64,000 nt of DNA, from the NCBI RefSeq assembly GCF_002483305.1, contig NZ_DLHQ01000056.1:65376-129375 (forward strand), written 5' to 3'. The number at the start of each line of letters is the position of its first letter. Position 1 is the stretch's first letter. Source of the stretch: Brevundimonas sp. UBA7664 (GTDB lineage Bacteria; Pseudomonadota; Alphaproteobacteria; Caulobacterales; Caulobacteraceae). Shown here in pieces: positions 35,722 to 47,243 of this stretch. The translations under genes were made by a program, and so were the position numbers. The notes below the pieces were generated by a model that was not told the DNA's origin, searched no databases, and worked only from the letters and a program-made list of their open reading frames with translations.

Positions 35722-36624
35722 TCAGGCCAGGGTCCAGTCGGCGTCGATGGCCGGGTCCGGCGTCGCACGCACCCGTCCGGCCCGCTCCAGCGCGATCAGA
35801 TGAGCCCAGACCGACAGGCCGGCCGCCGGCCACAGCCGTGAATCCACGGCGGCGTAGAGCGCCGGCACCATGTCCGCGATCCGCCGGTCCCCCGCGACCA
35901 GCCGCCCCAGCACCTGGGCCTCGCGCGCCAGACGATGGTCCCTGTAGGCCGCCAGGAATGGTCCCGGCTCGAGGATCGGCGCGCCATGGGTCGGCCAGAT
36001 CGTCGAGAAGCCGCGCGCGATCACCGCGTCGAGACTGGCCATATAGGCGGCCATGTCGCCGTCGGGCGGGGCCACGACGGTGGTTGACCAGCCCATGACG
36101 TGATCCCCGCTGAACAGGGCGTTCTCCTCGCACAGCACAAAGGCCATGTGGTTGGAGGCGTGGCCCGGCGTGGCGAGGGCTTCAATCGTCCAGCCGTCCC
36201 CGGCCAGCCGTTCGCCGCCGGTCAGGATCACGTCGGATGAAAATGTCTCGTCGTCATCATCGTCCGGAGCGGCCGAGGCGTGCGTCGGGCGCGCGGGGAG
36301 GCGGGCCGCGAGAACCGGCGCGCCGACGGCCTTGGCGAACGGGCGGGCGAGGGGGGCGTGGTCGCGGTGGGTGTGGGTCACCAGCACATGGCTGACCGTC
36401 TGGCCCGCGACCGCCGCCAGCAGGGCCGCCAGATGAGCCTCGTCCAGCGGGCCGGGGTCGATCACCGCCACCCCCGCCCCGGCCTCGCCGCGGCCGACGA
36501 TGTAGGTCCCGGTCCCGGTGAAGGTGAAAGGTCCCGGGTTGTTCGCGATCACGCGCCGGATCAGGGGCGAGACCGAATCGGTCCGTCCGTATTCGAACGC
36601 CGGCGCGGGGAGAAAGGGGATCAT
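35722..36624 (-). CDS. MBL-fold metallo-hydrolase with C-terminal winged-helix domain (LACTB2-like)
   Basis: A 300-aa protein. The zinc motif THTHRDHAPL is near residue 84; further ligands are in TPGHASNHMAF (about 152) and SGDHVMGW (about 173), and PTHGAP near 210. Residues about 225-290 form the BLACT winged helix (HRLAREAQVLGRLVAGDRRI to AHLIALERAGRVRATP). This matches the LACTB2/RNase-like branch, which includes endoribonucleases and thioesterases; activity cannot be read from sequence. An Asp-rich insertion (DDDDDE near 121) is unusual. Convergent with the DUF1499 gene. Confidence 0.85.
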   Translation of the reverse strand: MIPFLPAPAFEYGRTDSVSPLIRRVIANNPGPFTFTGTGTYIVGRGEAGAGVAVIDPGPLDEAHLAALLAAVAGQTVSHVLVTHTHRDHAPLARPFAKAVGAPVLAARLPARPTHASAAPDDDDDETFSSDVILTGGERLAGDGWTIEALATPGHASNHMAFVLCEENALFSGDHVMGWSTTVVAPPDGDMAAYMASLDAVIARGFSTIWPTHGAPILEPGPFLAAYRDHRLAREAQVLGRLVAGDRRIADMVPALYAAVDSRLWPAAGLSVWAHLIALERAGRVRATPDPAIDADWTLA

Positions 36625-36681
36625 CGGGCGCGGCTCGCCCCTTGCGTTAGGACTTCGTAAATCTTCTGCGGAGTGCCCGAC

Positions 36682-36828
36682 GTGGCTGTTTCCATCGCCC
36701 TGGCTGTCTCAAATCGGCTCCAGCCCATAGCAGCGGCCTTCCTGTGTCTCATGGCGATGCAACTCGCCGTCGCGTCCTGTACGCCGGAGCCGGCACCCTA
36801 TGCGACCCGGGTCGCCATCCTTCGCTGA
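36682..36828 (+). CDS. Putative 48-aa lipoprotein
   Basis: A very short frame with GTG start at 36682 and GGAG at 36670-36673, 8 nt upstream. The product has a hydrophobic signal (residues 16-30, IAAAFLCLMAMQLAV) ending in a proper lipobox VASC with Cys33; the mature peptide would be only 16 residues (CTPEPAPYATRVAILR). It resembles the small entericidin-like or orphan lipoproteins, but no family can be assigned. It is tail-to-tail with the TIGR01244 gene, 4 bp apart. It may also be a decayed remnant. Confidence 0.42.
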   Translation: MAVSIALAVSNRLQPIAAAFLCLMAMQLAVASCTPEPAPYATRVAILR

Positions 36829-36832
36829 GGCG

Positions 36833-37234
36833 TCAAAGCGGCAGCTGGCCCAGATCGTAGCCCGCGACCGCCGCCGCTGCGCGAAGTTCATCCGCTCTCG
36901 CCCCTCTGAGTCGATCCGCCATCGCCCAGGCGGCGGCCGATCGCAATCCGGAGCGGCAGAAGAACACGGCCTTGCCGTGGTCGCCCAGTGAGTCGAGCAC
37001 CTGGCGGGTCGTCTCCACGGCTTCCGGCTGAGGCAGGCCCCGCACCGGCGCGTGCACCATGACCATCCCCGCCGCCTGCGCCGCTTCCGCCAGCGCGGCG
37101 GCGGCTGGCTGACCCGGCTCTTCATCGTCGGGCCGGTGATTCACCACATGGGAGAACCCCGCTGCGGCGAACGACCGCACGTCCTCAACATTGAGCTGGC
37201 CCGAAACGAACACCTGGGGCGTCAGCAGCGGCAT
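36833..37234 (-). CDS. TIGR01244 family (DUF442) phosphatase/sulfurtransferase-like protein
   Basis: A 133-aa protein with a dual-specificity-phosphatase-like fold. The N-terminus LTPQVFVSGQLNVEDV and SHVVNHRPDDEEPGQP are typical of DUF442. The active-site loop is FFCRSGLRSAAAW, with Cys93 and Arg99 in a CX5R arrangement. Members are often fused to persulfide dioxygenase-like Blh proteins in sulfide detoxification; here the protein stands alone. A perfect TATAAT (complement of 37259-37264) lies about 25 bp before its ATG. Confidence 0.82.
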   Translation of the reverse strand: MPLLTPQVFVSGQLNVEDVRSFAAAGFSHVVNHRPDDEEPGQPAAAALAEAAQAAGMVMVHAPVRGLPQPEAVETTRQVLDSLGDHGKAVFFCRSGLRSAAAWAMADRLRGARADELRAAAAVAGYDLGQLPL

Positions 37235-37258
37235 TGCGACATATTCCTCAGAGAAAGA

Positions 37259-37264
37259 ATTATA
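37259..37264 (-). promoter_or_regulatory. Possible -10 element of the TIGR01244 gene
   Basis: A perfect TATAAT on the minus strand in an A/T-rich patch, about 25 bp upstream of the ATG at 37234. No good -35 element is seen at the usual distance, so an activator or alternative sigma factor may be needed. Confidence 0.35.
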
Positions 37265-37458
37265 TAAAACAGCCGGATAACCAATGTGTGGCCGGATTGC
37301 GACAGCGAAGGCGCGATCCGGTTACCGCGATGTAATATGGATAGACGTGCACGGGGCTTTGTCTATGTTCCAACCTATCTGCGCGCAGTGGGGGCGTAGA
37401 TTGACCTTTGCGGCGACCGGCCAATGGCGGCCGTCGTTGCTCTCAGGAGGGATGAACC

Positions 37459-40400
37459 TTGAAGATCCAAACCATTCGTGAGCGCCTGTTGGCTTCGACG
37501 ATGATCGGCGGCGTAATGCTGGCGGCCGTCGTGGCTGTCCCGGCGATCACCGTCATCGCTGCGCCGACGACCGCGTCCGCGCAGGATTTCTCGACCGGCT
37601 CGCTGACCGGCTCCGTCACGGACGCCAACGGCGCACCGATCTCGGGCGCTTCGGTCCAGGTCCGCTCGGACGAGCAGGGCTTCAGCCGTAACCTGACGAC
37701 CGACGCCGGCGGCAACTTCCGCGCCGCCCTCGTGCCGATCGGCAACTACACCGTGACCATCACGGCGCCGGGCTACGACCCGATCTCGCAGACCGCTTCG
37801 GTCCGCCTGGGTGGATCGACGGCCTATGACTTCGCCATGAACGCCGGCACCGGCGCCTCGCTGGACGACGTCGTCATCACGGGCGCCCGTCGCGCGCTCG
37901 CCTTCAACGAAACCACCACCGGCCTGGTCGTCGACCTCGAAGAACTGGTCAAGACCGTGCCGATCGGCCGCGACATCACCTCGGTGACCCTGCTGGCCCC
38001 GTCGACCGTCCAGGGCGACAACGCCTTCGGCAACCTGCCCGCCGTCGGCGGCTCGTCGGTCGCTGAGAACGCGTTCTACGTGAACGGCCTGAACATCACG
38101 AACTTCGACAACTACATCGGCGGTTCGACCGTTCCGTTCGACTTCTACCGTTCGGTCGAGGTCAAGACGGGTGGTTATCCGGCCGAGTTCGGTCGCGCCA
38201 CGGGCGGCATCATCAACGCCGTCACCAAGTCGGGTTCGAACGATTTCGAGTTCGCCATCCGCGGCAACTTCAGCCCCAACTCGCTGCGTGAACAGTCCCC
38301 GGACACCGTGTTCGCCCGCAACGAGCTGGACGAAGCCAGCGCCTCCAGCGTCACGCTGGAAGTCGGTGGTCCGATCATCCGCGATCGACTGTTCTTCTTC
38401 GCCCTGGCCCAGTTCCAGGACAACGAAGCCTACAACCCGGGCCTGACGGGCACGGCCACGCTTCAGACGGCGGACAGCCCCTTCTACGGCGTCAAGCTGG
38501 ACGGTTACATCACGGACGATCACCGTCTCGAGCTCACCTACTTCGACACCACGCGCGAAACCGAGACCTTCACGGCCACGTTCGACGCGTTGACGGACGT
38601 GCGCGGCGCCTATCCGACCCTGCCGACTGTCGGTGAGGCCGGCGGCGAAAGCTATGTGGTCCGCTACACCGGTCAGTTCACCGACTGGCTGACCCTGTCG
38701 GCCGCCTACGGCGTGAACGAAGACCGCGCCAACAACCTCCCGGCACGTCTGGACATTCCGTTCGTCCAGGACGCTCGTGGTGCCGGTCGGGCCACCAACC
38801 CGCGCCCTGCCTTCCGCGCCAGCCCGAACCAGCCGACGGCGACGTTCACCACGGCTGAGACCACGCGGACCTTCTACCGCGCCGACGCCGACATCTTCTT
38901 CTCCATGCTGGGCGAGCACCACGTTCGCGCCGGCTACGAGCTGGAAGAAACCGAGCTGTTCAAGACGGCGGAGCGCACCGGCCCCTACGGCGCCAACCTG
39001 ATCTATCGCCGTGCCACGCCGGGCACCGTGCAGACGTTTGGCCCCAGCAACCTGAACCCGGGCGAGGAATACGTCGAGTTCAACACCTTCCTCTCGGGCG
39101 GTAACTTCACCGGCGAGAACGAAGCGTTCTACATCCAGGACTCGTGGGATGTGAATGAGCAGCTGACGCTGAACCTCGGCGTCCGCCTCGACAAGTTCTC
39201 GCTGAACGACGGCGCTGGCCAGCAGTTCATCGCGTTCGACAACGAGGTCGGCCCGCGCCTGGGCTTCACCTTCGACCCGATGAACGACGGCCGCAGCCGC
39301 GTGTTCGGTTCGTACGGCCGCTACTATCTGCCGGTCGCGTCCAACACCGCCTACCGCGGTGCGGCGAACGAACTGTTCTTCAGCCAGTACTTCCTGCTGG
39401 GTGGCTACGCTCCGATCGCTCCGGGCGCCTTTGTCGGCAACACCGAACAGGTTGACGGCGCCGCCGTGGTGGCCCGCCTTCCGTACAACGGCGACGGCAT
39501 CCCGCTGCTCCTCGGCGCCCAGATCCAGGGCTGGACGGGTCAGAACGTCTGCCCCGCCGGCAATGGCGCGCCGGCTCCCGCTGGCAGCCAGGGCTGCCGG
39601 GTCACGGGCGACGGCACGGTTAAGGACAGCTCGTCCTTCGCCGCCAAGAACCTGGAGTCGACGGCCGAGGACGAGTTCATCATCGGCTTCGAGCGTCGCT
39701 TCGGTGACCTGTGGAAGTTCACGGCCGCGGTCATGTACCGTGACCTGCTGCGGAACGCTGAAGACGTCGCCATCGACGCCGCTGTTCTGGCGCTCTGCGC
39801 CGACGAAGGCATCGTTGGTTGCGACTCGATCTACACCGGCTTCCACCAGTACGTCGTGCTGAACCCCGGTTCGACCTCGACCATCCTGCTGCTGGATCCG
39901 CTCCCGGGCGAAGTGGACCGTCGTACGGTCACCTTCTCCGCCGCCGACCTGAACTATCCGAAGGCGGAACGGACCTACACGGCTCTGGAAATGTCGTTCG
40001 AACGTGCGTTCGATGGCGTCTGGTCGCTGCAGGGCTCCTGGACCATCTCGGAAAGCACCGGCAACACCGAAGGTTACGTGAAATCCGACAACGGCCAGAC
40101 CGATGCCGGCATCACGCAGGACTTCGACCAGCCGGGTCTGACCGATGGTTCCAACGGCCTGCTGCCGAACCACCGCGGTCACGTGTTCAAGCTGTTCGGT
40201 TCGTATCAGCTGACTGACGACCTGGTCGTCGGCACGAACATGAGCGTCAGCTCGCCCCGTCCGTACGGCTGCATCGGTCTGCACCCGACCGACGTGTTCG
40301 CCCAGGCCTATGGCGCGGCGTCGAACTACTGCGATGGCAAGCTCGTTCCGCGCGGCACCGCCGCTCAGAGCGACTGGATCAAGCAGATCGACATGTCGCT

Positions 40401-40602
40401 GCGCTACACCGTGCCGGAAAACTTCCTGCCCGGCGACCTGGTCCTGCGTGCCGATGTCTTCAACATCTTCAACTTCAGCGGAACGACCGACATCAACGAG
40501 TTCGGTGAAGATGGCGCCGGTACTCCCGATCCGGATTACCTCACGCCGCTGAGCTACCAGCAGCCCCGCTTCATTCGGCTGGGCTTCGACCTGACCTTCT
40601 AA
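37459..40602 (+). CDS. TonB-dependent receptor with N-terminal carboxypeptidase-regulatory-like domain
   Basis: A 1047-aa outer-membrane transporter. Signal peptide residues 1-42 (ending TTASAQ), then a CarboxypepD_reg-like Ig-fold domain (about 47-130; GSLTGSVTDANGAPISGASV), the plug domain (about 140-290; FYVNGLNITNFD, VEVKTGGYPAEFGRATGGI) and a long beta-barrel ending RLGFDLTF with terminal Phe. The domain order resembles Oar-like receptors. The start codon is TTG at 37459, with AGGAGG 8 nt upstream; an ATG at 37452 is out of frame and opens only a 9-codon frame. The substrate is unknown. A strong terminator and a TPR-sulfotransferase follow. Confidence 0.92.
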   Translation: MKIQTIRERLLASTMIGGVMLAAVVAVPAITVIAAPTTASAQDFSTGSLTGSVTDANGAPISGASVQVRSDEQGFSRNLTTDAGGNFRAALVPIGNYTVTITAPGYDPISQTASVRLGGSTAYDFAMNAGTGASLDDVVITGARRALAFNETTTGLVVDLEELVKTVPIGRDITSVTLLAPSTVQGDNAFGNLPAVGGSSVAENAFYVNGLNITNFDNYIGGSTVPFDFYRSVEVKTGGYPAEFGRATGGIINAVTKSGSNDFEFAIRGNFSPNSLREQSPDTVFARNELDEASASSVTLEVGGPIIRDRLFFFALAQFQDNEAYNPGLTGTATLQTADSPFYGVKLDGYITDDHRLELTYFDTTRETETFTATFDALTDVRGAYPTLPTVGEAGGESYVVRYTGQFTDWLTLSAAYGVNEDRANNLPARLDIPFVQDARGAGRATNPRPAFRASPNQPTATFTTAETTRTFYRADADIFFSMLGEHHVRAGYELEETELFKTAERTGPYGANLIYRRATPGTVQTFGPSNLNPGEEYVEFNTFLSGGNFTGENEAFYIQDSWDVNEQLTLNLGVRLDKFSLNDGAGQQFIAFDNEVGPRLGFTFDPMNDGRSRVFGSYGRYYLPVASNTAYRGAANELFFSQYFLLGGYAPIAPGAFVGNTEQVDGAAVVARLPYNGDGIPLLLGAQIQGWTGQNVCPAGNGAPAPAGSQGCRVTGDGTVKDSSSFAAKNLESTAEDEFIIGFERRFGDLWKFTAAVMYRDLLRNAEDVAIDAAVLALCADEGIVGCDSIYTGFHQYVVLNPGSTSTILLLDPLPGEVDRRTVTFSAADLNYPKAERTYTALEMSFERAFDGVWSLQGSWTISESTGNTEGYVKSDNGQTDAGITQDFDQPGLTDGSNGLLPNHRGHVFKLFGSYQLTDDLVVGTNMSVSSPRPYGCIGLHPTDVFAQAYGAASNYCDGKLVPRGTAAQSDWIKQIDMSLRYTVPENFLPGDLVLRADVFNIFNFSGTTDINEFGEDGAGTPDPDYLTPLSYQQPRFIRLGFDLTF

Positions 40603-40625
40603 GTCAGGTTTACTAACCGAGAATG

Positions 40626-40658
40626 GGGCGGCGGATCTTCGGATCCGCCGCCCTTTTT
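40626..40658 (+). terminator. Rho-independent terminator after the TonB-dependent receptor
   Basis: A 12-bp perfect stem (GGGCGGCGGATC with GATCCGCCGCCC) closed by a UUCG tetraloop and followed by TTTTT. This is one of the strongest terminators in the window and fits a highly expressed gene. Confidence 0.93.
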
Positions 40659-40712
40659 CGTTGCAAGGCCCGCGAGCTTGCGGGACCCGGCCCCGGCTGT
40701 TACCCGCTGATC

Positions 40713-42194
40713 ATGACCACTCAGGCTGTCCGCCCGCCCCGTGACCGCATCGACGCCGTGCTCTCTGCCTTCAAGGCGGGCGACCGGGACGGTGCGGCCG
40801 ACCTCCTCGCGACCCTTGTCGCCGACAATCCCGCGCTCGGATCGACCTGGGGTCCGGTGTCGCGACTGGCGCTGGGCCTCGGCGAGACGTCCCTGGCCCT
40901 GACCGCGTCCGGACGGCTGTCGGATCTCGACCGCCGCGACCTGTCTGCGCGACTGAACCACGGGGCGCTTCTGGCGCAGCATGGCCAGGCCGCTTCCGCC
41001 CGTGATCTTGCCCAGGCGATCGTCGCCGATCATCCGACCCAGCCGTCAGCCTGGCATTTCCTCGGCAGCTGCCGCGCCACCCTGGGGGAAGGTGAGGCGG
41101 CCATCGCGGACTTCCGTCAGGCGATCGCCCGATCGCCCGACCCCTTCGCGGCCGCCCCCAGCTGGCTGGCCCTCGCCGAGGGCCGGACCTTCACGGCCCG
41201 GGATGATGCCGATCTCGCGACCATGACCGCCCTGCTGGCCCGATGGCCCTCGGGACCCGGGACCAATGAGGGCAAGGCCGCCCTGCTCTATGCCGTGGCC
41301 AAGGCCCTCGACGATCTCGACCAGATCGACGCCGCCTTCGCAGCCTACAGCCAGGGCGCAGCCCTGGTCGCCGCCAGCCGGCCCGATGACCAGACCGGCG
41401 CGGACGCCTTCGTCGATGATCTCATCGCGGGCTTCACCCCCGACAGGCTGGCCGGCCTTCCGGCCGGCGATGACAGCCGTCGCCCGATCTTCGTTTTTGG
41501 CCTGCCCCGATCCGGCACCACCCTGGTCGAGCAGATTCTGGTCAGCCACAGCCAGGTCGCCGACGGGGCCGAGCTGAACCTGTTCCGGACCGCGGCCATT
41601 CCCGTCGGCGGAGTCTCGCCCGCGGCCGTCAACGCCTTCGCCGCCGCCCGGCCGGACGGTTTCGCGGCCATCGCCCGGGCCTATCTTCACATGCTCGAGG
41701 ACCGCTTCGGGCCGGACGGCCGGATCGTCGACAAGACGTTGAATCACAGCCGCTATCTGGGGCTGATCCACCGTGTCCTGCCGCAGGCGCGCTTCATCTG
41801 GCTGAGGCGTGAGCCCGGGGCCGTGGCCTGGTCCGCCTTGCGGACCTGGTTCGCCCAGGGTGTGAATTGGAGCTGGTCGCAGGATCGCATCGCGCGCTAT
41901 TTCCGCAACGAGGATCGCCTGCACGCGCACTGGACCGGGGTCCTGGGCGACGCCATTCTGACGGTGCCCTATGAGGCGCTGGTCGCCGACCCGGCCGGCT
42001 GGACCCAACGGATACTCGACCACGTCGGTCTGCCGCACGAGACGGGCCTGGATCAGTTCCACAAGACCGAGCGCGCCGTGACCACCGCCAGCTTCGCCCA
42101 GGTGCGCAAACCGATCTACACGACCTCAACCTCGGCCTGGAAACGCTACGAAGGTCATCTGAAGCCCTTCTTCGACGCCTATTCGGGTCGTTGA
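40713..42194 (+). CDS. TPR-containing sulfotransferase family protein
   Basis: A 493-aa protein with N-terminal tetratricopeptide-like helices (about residues 10-240; ARLNHGALLAQHGQAASARD, AWHFLGSCRATLGEGEAAIA) and a C-terminal sulfotransferase domain. The 5'-phosphosulfate loop is FVFGLPRSGTTLVEQIL (about 263-279), the 3'-phosphate motif lies in FIWLRREPGAVAWS, and the C-terminal KRYEGHLKPFFDAY is typical. It would use PAPS to sulfate an unknown acceptor; no signal peptide is seen. ATG at 40713. It follows the TonB receptor beyond a terminator, a pairing I know from other Caulobacterales and sphingomonads. Confidence 0.85.
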   Translation: MTTQAVRPPRDRIDAVLSAFKAGDRDGAADLLATLVADNPALGSTWGPVSRLALGLGETSLALTASGRLSDLDRRDLSARLNHGALLAQHGQAASARDLAQAIVADHPTQPSAWHFLGSCRATLGEGEAAIADFRQAIARSPDPFAAAPSWLALAEGRTFTARDDADLATMTALLARWPSGPGTNEGKAALLYAVAKALDDLDQIDAAFAAYSQGAALVAASRPDDQTGADAFVDDLIAGFTPDRLAGLPAGDDSRRPIFVFGLPRSGTTLVEQILVSHSQVADGAELNLFRTAAIPVGGVSPAAVNAFAAARPDGFAAIARAYLHMLEDRFGPDGRIVDKTLNHSRYLGLIHRVLPQARFIWLRREPGAVAWSALRTWFAQGVNWSWSQDRIARYFRNEDRLHAHWTGVLGDAILTVPYEALVADPAGWTQRILDHVGLPHETGLDQFHKTERAVTTASFAQVRKPIYTTSTSAWKRYEGHLKPFFDAYSGR

Positions 42195-42264
42195 CCGCCG
42201 CAGAATAACCATGGCGGCGGTTCAGGCGTTATGACCGCCGACAGAAACTTCAGACGGACCTCCC

Positions 42265-42843
42265 ATGCGCCTTCGCCTCGCCACGCCGCTGTTCTTCCTC
42301 GCCCTTGCCGCCCAAGGCCCGGCCTTCGCCCAGGATCCGGATGGCCTGGTCACCCCCGATGCGGACACCGCCGAAAGCCTCGAGTCGCGGATGGCGCGCG
42401 AGGCCATCGCCTATGAGATGCCGCTGCCGCGCGGCGCGCCGGAACAGGACTATCCGCTGGTGGCCTGGTGCGCCGCCCTGGTCGAGGGGCATATCGCCCT
42501 CGGCCGGACCCTGACCACCGCCGACGACCTGGATCGTGACATCATCCGGCTCGGCGGGCTGGAGGCCACGGACTTCCGCGACGCGCTCCAGGCGGGCCGG
42601 TCACGCCAGACGCCGGCCACCCTGGCCGCCGCCCGGGTCGCCGAGGCCGAGGCCGCCGGCAAATGGGTGCCGCTGATGGCCCAGGAAGACGAACGCATTC
42701 GCAGCCAGGCCTTCGGCCTCTTCTTCGGCCTGCCGGGTCGTTGCGAACACGCCGCGCGCCGGGTGAGAGACGACATCACCACCCCGCCCGTGACCCTCGA
42801 CGCCGCCGGGCTGGACGAGGTCGGGCAGCCCAAACCGCAGTAG
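42265..42843 (+). CDS. Hypothetical exported protein
   Basis: A 192-aa protein with a signal peptide (residues 1-22, ending GPAFA). The mature part is helical and contains two likely disulfide cysteines (VAWCAALVEG near 72 and PGRCEHAARR near 160). No family recognised; the layout (AWCAALVEGHIAL and a final CEHAARRV) recalls small Caulobacterales periplasmic proteins of unknown role. ATG at 42265 follows GACCTCCC. It converges on metH. Confidence 0.72.
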   Translation: MRLRLATPLFFLALAAQGPAFAQDPDGLVTPDADTAESLESRMAREAIAYEMPLPRGAPEQDYPLVAWCAALVEGHIALGRTLTTADDLDRDIIRLGGLEATDFRDALQAGRSRQTPATLAAARVAEAEAAGKWVPLMAQEDERIRSQAFGLFFGLPGRCEHAARRVRDDITTPPVTLDAAGLDEVGQPKPQ

Positions 42844-42861
42844 CCCGCCGCCGGGAGGCGC

Positions 42862-45527
<2,666 letters not shown>

Positions 45528-45528
<1 letters not shown>

Positions 45529-45998
45529 CAATGGGACTCTACTGGCCGCAGGTCATGCAGCAGGAAGAAGGTGAGGCGACTTTCACCGTCTCCGTAAGGC
45601 ACGGCGGTTGCGCCCACGGCGTCGGTGAGGCGAGCCGTCGCAGCGGTCATCTCCCATCCGAAAACTCTGGGGTTCTTTGGGTCAAACCGCTCCCGCGAGA
45701 GGAAAAGAAGTTCATTCCGGAGGCCGAAATCACGGGCAATCTGAGCGTCGCGGACGACGTGCGGAGGGAAACGGTCGTTGGCCCAAGCCCACAGGAAATC
45801 ATTTGGCGCGGTCGTGCCAACGACCTGAACGGACGCTCGTAATCTCGGCACGCCGTTGTCGAAAAAGGTCAGCGTTCCATCGTGTAAGTTGTATTCGCGT
45901 TCCCGATAGGGCGCGCATGCTGCGTCCGTCGCCGCGGCCTTGGCTTTGAAATTCTCGAACGCTTCGTCGAGCCAGGCTTGGAACTCGTCGTCGGCCAT
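45528..45998 (-). CDS. DUF6882 domain-containing protein within the metH operon
   Basis: A 156-aa cytoplasmic protein. The DUF6882 pattern is seen in LHDGTLTFFDNGVPRLRASV, then VVGTTAPNDFLWAWANDRFPP and RDAQIARDFG. The function of DUF6882 is unknown. It is coupled at both ends by one-base TGATG overlaps: its start (45998) with the stop of the homocysteine-domain gene, and its stop with the start of the second metH gene. The DNA seems slightly less GC-rich than the metH halves. Position implies co-expression with methionine synthase, not necessarily a role in it. Confidence 0.78.
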
Positions 45999-47068
45999 CA
46001 CGCCACCAGCTCGAACGGTTCCAGCCCGCTCAACCGCATCGCCACCGGCCGCTCCGGGATCTCCCGCGTCGGCAGTTTCGCCACCGCCTCCGCTGTATGC
46101 CGGATGTGCTCCGGCGTCGTGCCGCAGCAGCCGCCGACGATGTTGACCAGGCCTGACGCGGCCCATTCCTCGATGAAGTGGGCCGTCTGGTGCGGCTCCT
46201 CGTCGTACTGGCCCATGGCGTTGGGCAGGCCGGCGTTGGGATAGGCGGCGACCAGGGTGTCGGCCACCCGGCTCAGCTCGGCGATGAACGGCCGCATCAG
46301 ATCGGCCCCGAGGGCGCAGTTGAAGCCGATGGCGAACGGCTTCGCATGCCGCACGCTGTTCCAGAAGGCCTCGGCCGTCTGGCCCGAAAGAGTGCGGCCC
46401 GAGCGGTCGGTGATGGTGCCCGAAATCCAGATCGGGAGGGCCTCCATGCCCTCGTCCTCGAGGTCCTTGATGGCCTTGATCGCGGCCTTGCAGTTCAGCG
46501 TGTCGGTGATGGTCTCGATCAGATACAGGTCGACCCCGCCCTCGTTCAGCGCCTTCACCTGATGGCGATAGGCGTCATAGACCTGGTCGAAGGTCACCAG
46601 CCGCGCGCCGGGGTCGTTCACGTCCGACGACATCGACAGCATCTTGTTCAGCGGCCCGATCGACCCGGCGGCGAAACGCGGCTTGTGCGGCTCCTTCGCG
46701 GTCCAGAGATCGGCGGCGGCGCGCGCCAGTTTCGCGCCTTCCAGATTGATGTCCCACACCGACTGTTCGTCGAGTTTGTAGTCGTCCTGGGCGATCGTCG
46801 TGGCCGAGAAGGTGTTGGTCTCGGAGATGTCGGCGCCGGCGGCGAAATACTGGTCGTGCAGGCCGGCGATGATGTCGGGCCGGGTCAGGCACAGGATGTC
46901 GTTATTGCCCTTCATCTGGCCGACGTGCGCCGCGAACCGTTCGCCGCGGAAATCCTCTTCCGACAGCTCGCTGCGCTGGATCATCACCCCCCAGGCGCCG
47001 TCGAGGACGAGGATGCGTTCTTTCGCGGCGGCGTGAAGGGCGGCGATTCTGTCTTGCCGGGTCATCAT
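45998..47068 (-). CDS. metH: Methionine synthase, homocysteine-methyltransferase subunit (MetH N-terminal part)
   Basis: A 356-aa protein forming the homocysteine-activating barrel. Zinc ligands are in AIGFNCALGADL (Cys near 245) and NIVGGCCGTTPEHI (two Cys near 310). The N-terminal ILVLDGAWGVMIQR and ETNTFSATTIAQDDY are typical of cobalamin-dependent MetH, not of MetE. With the 888-aa gene it adds up to the usual single-chain length of about 1,230-1,250. ATG at 47068 has AAGGAGAT upstream; a second ATG directly follows. The frame upstream to 47287 runs through the repeat region and is not coding. Confidence 0.94.
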   Translation of the reverse strand: MMTRQDRIAALHAAAKERILVLDGAWGVMIQRSELSEEDFRGERFAAHVGQMKGNNDILCLTRPDIIAGLHDQYFAAGADISETNTFSATTIAQDDYKLDEQSVWDINLEGAKLARAAADLWTAKEPHKPRFAAGSIGPLNKMLSMSSDVNDPGARLVTFDQVYDAYRHQVKALNEGGVDLYLIETITDTLNCKAAIKAIKDLEDEGMEALPIWISGTITDRSGRTLSGQTAEAFWNSVRHAKPFAIGFNCALGADLMRPFIAELSRVADTLVAAYPNAGLPNAMGQYDEEPHQTAHFIEEWAASGLVNIVGGCCGTTPEHIRHTAEAVAKLPTREIPERPVAMRLSGLEPFELVA

Positions 47069-47075
47069 TCGATCT

Positions 47076-47128
47076 CCTTCCCCCCTTGCGGGGGAAGGTG
47101 GCAGGCGAAGCCTGACGGATGGGGGGTG
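47076..47128 (+). repeat. 53-bp intergenic repeat, copy A
   Basis: Begins CCTTCCCCCCTTGCGGGGGA and ends GACGGATGGGGGGTG. Copy B at 47188-47240 is the same unit in opposite orientation with a handful of substitutions. Each unit itself contains a hairpin CCCCCTTGCGGGGG. Confidence 0.85.
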
Positions 47129-47187
47129 AGCGCGTGGTGCTTGAAGGCTTGGCGTCCGGCAGGCGAAACGGTGGGCGCCGGCGCCGA

Positions 47188-47240
47188 CACCCCCCATCCG
47201 TCTCGCTCCGCGAGCCACCCTCCCCCGCAAGGGGGGAAGG
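47188..47240 (-). repeat. 53-bp intergenic repeat, copy B (inverted)
   Basis: Inverted relative to copy A. The two copies could fold into one large stem with a 59-nt loop between metF and the first metH gene, which might attenuate or protect the polycistronic message. Such units are common dispersed elements in Caulobacterales. Confidence 0.85.
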
Positions 47241-47243
47241 GGT

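Noticed and set aside
37375..40284. 969-residue open frame antisense to the TonB-dependent receptor
   Set aside because: Same explanation: the receptor has signal peptide, plug and barrel features on the plus strand, while the antisense product is low-complexity Val/Arg/Gly.
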